The position numbers and the translations under genes were made by a program. Positions 60,735-64,000 of a DNA stretch of 64,000 nucleotides are shown here, in pieces. A model generated the notes under the pieces. It was not told the origin of the DNA. It searched no databases and saw only the letters and a program-made list of their open reading frames with translations. The first letter of the stretch is position 1; every line of letters starts with the position of its first letter. The DNA is from an uncultured Lachnospiraceae bacterium (GTDB lineage Bacteria; Bacillota; Clostridia; Lachnospirales; Lachnospiraceae): the NCBI GenBank assembly GCA_902779305.1, contig CACZBD010000011.1:124001-188000 (forward strand). Direction: 5' to 3'.

Positions 60735-60775
60735 CTGCCGCTTTGGACCAACAGGTCCGGGGTGGCAGTTTTTTT
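60735..60775 (+). terminator. Rho-independent terminator after the toxin-like pair
   Basis: CTGCC (60735) pairs with GGCAG (60764) around an inner GGACC/GGTCC helix with an ACAA-type loop, followed by seven T residues. Confidence 0.8.
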
Positions 60776-60867
60776 ATGAATACCGACTTTCGTAGGTAGT
60801 AAAAATCACGATCATCATGTAAAATCTAAGTAGCAGTGTTTTTTGTTTATTTAGAAGGAAATCAGAT

Positions 60868-62499
60868 ATGATGCAGGTGATGAAAGCGGCGGCGATCTTA
60901 GGACTGGTGGTTTCGCTAGTTCTGATCGCAGGATGTGCAACAAAAAATAACGGGGATGACGGATCCGGCGGACCGGACTTCGGAGTGCTTGGGAATCTGA
61001 AGGATTCCCTGGAAGCCAAGAAGGAACTTGCAAATAAGGTAAGGTCCGATGACTGGGTGTGGGACGGAACAGCCGCTCCGGATTCCTTTCAGCCGCTTTC
61101 TACACCGGTTGAAGAGAGGGCGCCCGTAACGATCACGTTTGAAGAAAGCGAAGTCCGGGAAGAAAACTTCGAGTCCTACACGGGCGGCTCCATGGTGGAT
61201 TTTGCAAAGGCCACGATCGAAGGGGATGCGCCGGAATACATGCAAAAGATCGTTACGGACCATAATGCCTGGGTGGAGGAGCGGACACAGCAGGAACTTG
61301 CAGCCGGTAAGGAACGGTGGGACCTTTATCACAGGATCGATCCCGATTCCTTTATCTGCTTAAATGACGACGTTGGCATGAAAGTACTTCGAAGCGATAC
61401 CGGCCTCATCAGCTATTATACGGAAGTGTACCGGTATAACCGTGAGTATGAGAAGGACTTTTATGAGTTTCACGGATATACTTATGATCCCGTGAGCGGA
61501 AGAAAACTGGAACTGAGTGATTTTGTTACGGATCCGTCAGCGCTGGCGCCGCGGATCGGGGAAGCGATCGAAAGTTACTTAACGGGCAGCGGCTATAAAC
61601 CCGGAACGCATTATACGGAAGAAGGTTTTGTGAACCGGATCCGGGAAAGCATCGAAGGAAGGCGGGATGACGGCCTGTTTGCATGGGCGGTGGACCCGAA
61701 AGGATTTCTCTTTGTGCTCGCCGATCCGTTCTATCAGGACGGCTATCTGATGCACGCCCTTGAATTTGCCTATATTCCGTTTGAAAGTGTTTCGGATCTG
61801 CTGCGCGGGGATGCTTACATGACAGACTATGATACAGTCACATTTGTTCCGAACTGGGCTGTGGAGCAGATCTATCATGCAAGCCCAAAGCTTCCGGAGG
61901 AGATCGAGAGATGGTACAGTTCCTACGCGGTTCATTTCGGCGGACAGGAGTATCTGTATGTTTCCGCGGGCGACGAGGGCACTCTCGTTTACCGTTTTGA
62001 TGGCAGCAAATTTGAATATGTTAACAGTATCATCGGAAAGATCGACGCGAAGATCCCGTATTTTAACACAGATCCGTCGATCGCGCTCATTGATCCGAAA
62101 CGGCTGGTTCTGAGAAAAGAAGCGTCTCTGATCCGGGAACTGGATCTGCTCACAACGGCATCGATCGGAGATGACGGAGTTCCGGTACTGAATGATCTCT
62201 TCCATGCAGAATACAATGTGGAACCGATGTCCGTGCTCGAACCGTTTGAAGCTGAGATTTTTACCGACGAACATGATGAGACACCGGAAAAGAGTATGCT
62301 GCAGGAAAATGACTGGCTGAATTTAGTACGCTCCGATGGGGTGACTTTTATAGACATGGAGATCGACCGGTATGATGACAAAGAAGGTTCCGCGGGGATC
62401 TGCCGGTTTTATGTGGAAGGAGACAGTGAGAACGGCTGGAAAGTAAACGGACATCCGGCTTCCGAGGTGCTGAATCTGCAGGGATATTTTGAAGAATAA
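60868..62499 (+). CDS. Lipoprotein with DUF3298-like domain
   Basis: A 543-residue extracytoplasmic lipoprotein (lipobox LIAGC, Cys near residue 23). Residues about 90-320 show the pattern of DUF4163/DUF3298 proteins: SYYTEVYRYNREYEKDFYEF, YTYDPVSGRKLELSDFV, a LxxF-type strand and FAYIPFESVSDLL near its end. The rest is unassigned. The role is unknown; related proteins are surface lipoproteins of sporulating and gut Firmicutes. Confidence 0.7.
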   Translation: MMQVMKAAAILGLVVSLVLIAGCATKNNGDDGSGGPDFGVLGNLKDSLEAKKELANKVRSDDWVWDGTAAPDSFQPLSTPVEERAPVTITFEESEVREENFESYTGGSMVDFAKATIEGDAPEYMQKIVTDHNAWVEERTQQELAAGKERWDLYHRIDPDSFICLNDDVGMKVLRSDTGLISYYTEVYRYNREYEKDFYEFHGYTYDPVSGRKLELSDFVTDPSALAPRIGEAIESYLTGSGYKPGTHYTEEGFVNRIRESIEGRRDDGLFAWAVDPKGFLFVLADPFYQDGYLMHALEFAYIPFESVSDLLRGDAYMTDYDTVTFVPNWAVEQIYHASPKLPEEIERWYSSYAVHFGGQEYLYVSAGDEGTLVYRFDGSKFEYVNSIIGKIDAKIPYFNTDPSIALIDPKRLVLRKEASLIRELDLLTTASIGDDGVPVLNDLFHAEYNVEPMSVLEPFEAEIFTDEHDETPEKSMLQENDWLNLVRSDGVTFIDMEIDRYDDKEGSAGICRFYVEGDSENGWKVNGHPASEVLNLQGYFEE

Positions 62500-62550
62500 G
62501 GGTGGAAGATCAAGCAGAACAAAAATCAGCGCAAAAAAATTTTTTTGGCC

Positions 62551-62579
62551 TATTGTGTTCCCTGAAAGCGTGCTATACT
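62551..62579 (+). promoter_or_regulatory. Candidate extended -10 promoter
   Basis: TGCTATACT (extended -10, TATACT at 62574-62579) with a weak -35 TATTGT (62551-62556) at 17 bases. It lies 52 bases before the small CxC protein gene. Confidence 0.45.
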
Positions 62580-62631
62580 AAATATAGCGGTAAGAAAGAT
62601 CGCCGCTGAAAGCCCGGTGGGAGGGGACAGT

Positions 62632-62808
62632 ATGAGTAATCAGGATAAGAGAGCAGTGGAATCCATGTGCAGGTGCGGACTTGATTTTGACGGAGTCTGT
62701 GCCTGTTTTTCTTCTTTTCCGAAAGAAGAGATCAAAGAGATCTATGTAAAGATCAGCAGGATGCTGAAGGGATTTCAGGATGGCGCATCGGGGAGCGGCC
62801 GTTCCTGA
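62632..62808 (+). CDS. Small protein with two CxC motifs
   Basis: A 58-residue protein with MCRCGLDFDGVCACF (residues about 12-26), two CxC pairs that could bind a metal, followed by an amphipathic helix (PKEEIKEIYVKISRMLKG). GGGAGGGG sits 7 bases before the ATG and a promoter candidate lies upstream, so expression is plausible. No family is recognised. Convergent with the MATE gene. Confidence 0.5.
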   Translation: MSNQDKRAVESMCRCGLDFDGVCACFSSFPKEEIKEIYVKISRMLKGFQDGASGSGRS

Positions 62809-62816
62809 AGAGGTGA

Positions 62817-64000
62817 TCACATATAGTGGTAACGTTTTCTGAAGAGGGTCAGGAAGATGACGCTGACGATCAGCGTCAGAAATTCCGCGACCGGCCATGC
62901 AAGCCAGAATCCGGTGAGACCGAACAGTTTCGGCAGAACGATGAGCGCCGTGGCCAGGAATCCGAGGCAACGGAGCAAAGAGAGCGTTACGGAGATCACG
63001 CCGTTTGAAAAAGCGGTGAACATTCCGCTGACAAACATATTGAAGCCGACCAAAAGGGTACCGGACAAGAACAGAAAGTACCCGTCCATTGAAATTCTGT
63101 AAATATCATCTCCGACATCGAAAAACAGGCCGACCGCAGGTTTCTGAAGGACCGCGATCAGCACAAATCCAAGCAATGTAAAAGCAGCCGCCAGTGTTAA
63201 GCACAGGCGGAATGTTTTTTTTGTGGCGGTTTCGTTTTTTGCTCCGTAATGAAACCCGAAGATCGGCTCGATCGCCGCGCAGTATCCGGCAAAAAGCATC
63301 AGGATGAAGATCTGAAAATATGCCAGAACGGAGAGGGCGCTGACGCCGTTGTCGCCAAGGAATGTGTAGATGATCCGGTTCATCATCAGTGTGGTGACGG
63401 CGATGGACAGTTCCACACACATTTCCGAGGAACCGTTGAAGCAAAGCTGCAAGGTTTCCTTTGGCTGACTTTGAAACCGGACAAATTGGAACAGTGATCT
63501 TTTCGAGATCACGTAGAACCAGAAGGCGACTGGAAGCGCAATGGCATAGCTGACACCCGTTGCGATCGCGGCACCGCTGATCCCCATGCCGGCAACGTTC
63601 ATCAAAAGCCAGTCAAGCGCGATGTTTAAGATCCCGCCGAGAAACATCAGAACCGCCCCCATCGTGTTCCGGCTCTCGGTCATGAAGAAGATCGTTAACA
63701 TCGACTGAATGAGCATGGACGGCGCAAAAGCCGCAAGCCACGTGTAATAGGGCCGAAGGTATATGATGTTGACATCCGAGGCACCGAGAAAGCGCATGAT
63801 GGGTTCCCGAAAGACCAGAGAGAGGACCATGCAGAGCAGGCTCAAAATGAGAGCCAGCAGCATGCAGCGCGTAAACGTTTCGTTGGCGCCTTTGCGGTCC
63901 CCTTCTCCGAGTTTTTTGGAAAGTACGGCATCGCCGCCAAGCCCGATCATGTTTCCCAGCCCGATATAGATGCAGTTCATCGGCATCTGCAGGTTCACGG
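62817..64000 (-). CDS. MATE family efflux transporter (partial)
   Basis: The reading frame continues past the right edge of the window. About 393 residues are visible with some ten membrane helices, including GLGNMIGLGGDAVLSKKLGE, which normally follows the first MATE helix, and GGILNIALDWLLM. The N-terminal first helix or two lie outside. It is a cation/drug antiporter of the membrane; the substrate is unknown. Confidence 0.85.
   Translation of the reverse strand, partial: VNLQMPMNCIYIGLGNMIGLGGDAVLSKKLGEGDRKGANETFTRCMLLALILSLLCMVLSLVFREPIMRFLGASDVNIIYLRPYYTWLAAFAPSMLIQSMLTIFFMTESRNTMGAVLMFLGGILNIALDWLLMNVAGMGISGAAIATGVSYAIALPVAFWFYVISKRSLFQFVRFQSQPKETLQLCFNGSSEMCVELSIAVTTLMMNRIIYTFLGDNGVSALSVLAYFQIFILMLFAGYCAAIEPIFGFHYGAKNETATKKTFRLCLTLAAAFTLLGFVLIAVLQKPAVGLFFDVGDDIYRISMDGYFLFLSGTLLVGFNMFVSGMFTAFSNGVISVTLSLLRCLGFLATALIVLPKLFGLTGFWLAWPVAEFLTLIVSVIFLTLFRKRYHYM

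Overview
The window looks like a chromosomal segment of a Gram-positive anaerobic Clostridia member, most likely Lachnospiraceae-like. Reasons: strong GGAGG ribosome-binding sites, FeoA-FeoA-FeoB, a VTC/DUF4956/Cthe_2159-type module, a class B sortase, S-box and cobalamin riboswitches, and a complete-looking anaerobic (Cbi-type) corrin operon. Species cannot be named from the sequence alone.

Layout. (1) 1-3097: the end of a Glu/Lys-rich protein, a dihydropyrimidinase-family gene and glycogen synthase glgA. (2) 3074-24829: an integrative genomic island inserted in the last codons of glgA. Its ends are direct repeats that both encode the glgA tail MYDWLIG-stop, and an Xis-like protein, an RHH protein and a tyrosine recombinase sit at its right end. 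It carries two cargo operons. The first (4207-10721) has a circularly permuted ATP-grasp ligase, an alpha-E protein, a transglutaminase-like protease, an M14 deacylase, a paralogous M14 protein lacking the metal ligands, a RelA/SpoT-type synthetase and a LuxR regulator. The second (10893-22131) has a P-II protein, a PotABCD-type transporter, two ornithine-cyclodeaminase-family proteins, a split HcnABC/opine-oxidase-like flavoenzyme and an iron alcohol dehydrogenase. (3) 24803-26237: a second copy of the island's left end followed by a Fic gene with a four-site operator, so the locus has received elements more than once. (4) 26238-36215: an S-box riboswitch before an N-formylglutamate amidohydrolase, a membrane protein, a two-component system, the VTC/DUF4956/Cthe_2159-like module, and a feoAAB operon behind a DtxR/IdeR-like operator. 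(5) 36216-40594: a zinc-ribbon protein, a truncated DUF3990-type toxin with its XRE partner, a class B sortase and an acidic zinc-ribbon protein. (6) 40632-59890: a cobalamin riboswitch and a 16-gene operon: lipoprotein CbiK, BtuFCD-type transporter, CbiP, CobT, CobU, CobS, CbiB, CobD, CbiC, CbiD, CbiF, CbiG, CbiH, CbiJ-E-T fusion, CbiA. (7) 59891-64000: a possible metallopeptidase toxin/partner pair, a lipoprotein, a small CxC protein and a partial MATE transporter.

How the genes may work together. The corrin operon imports and builds cobamides under feedback from the riboswitch, but no cbiL is visible. The second island operon is consistent with uptake of a cationic amine or amino acid, flavin-dependent oxidation, reduction of the imine by OCD-family enzymes and disposal of an aldehyde by the alcohol dehydrogenase. 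The first island operon is the best candidate for an undescribed system: an amide-forming ligase with two classes of amide-cleaving enzyme, a pseudoenzyme and a possible nucleotide second messenger. These roles are inferred from families and gene order. No database search was run.
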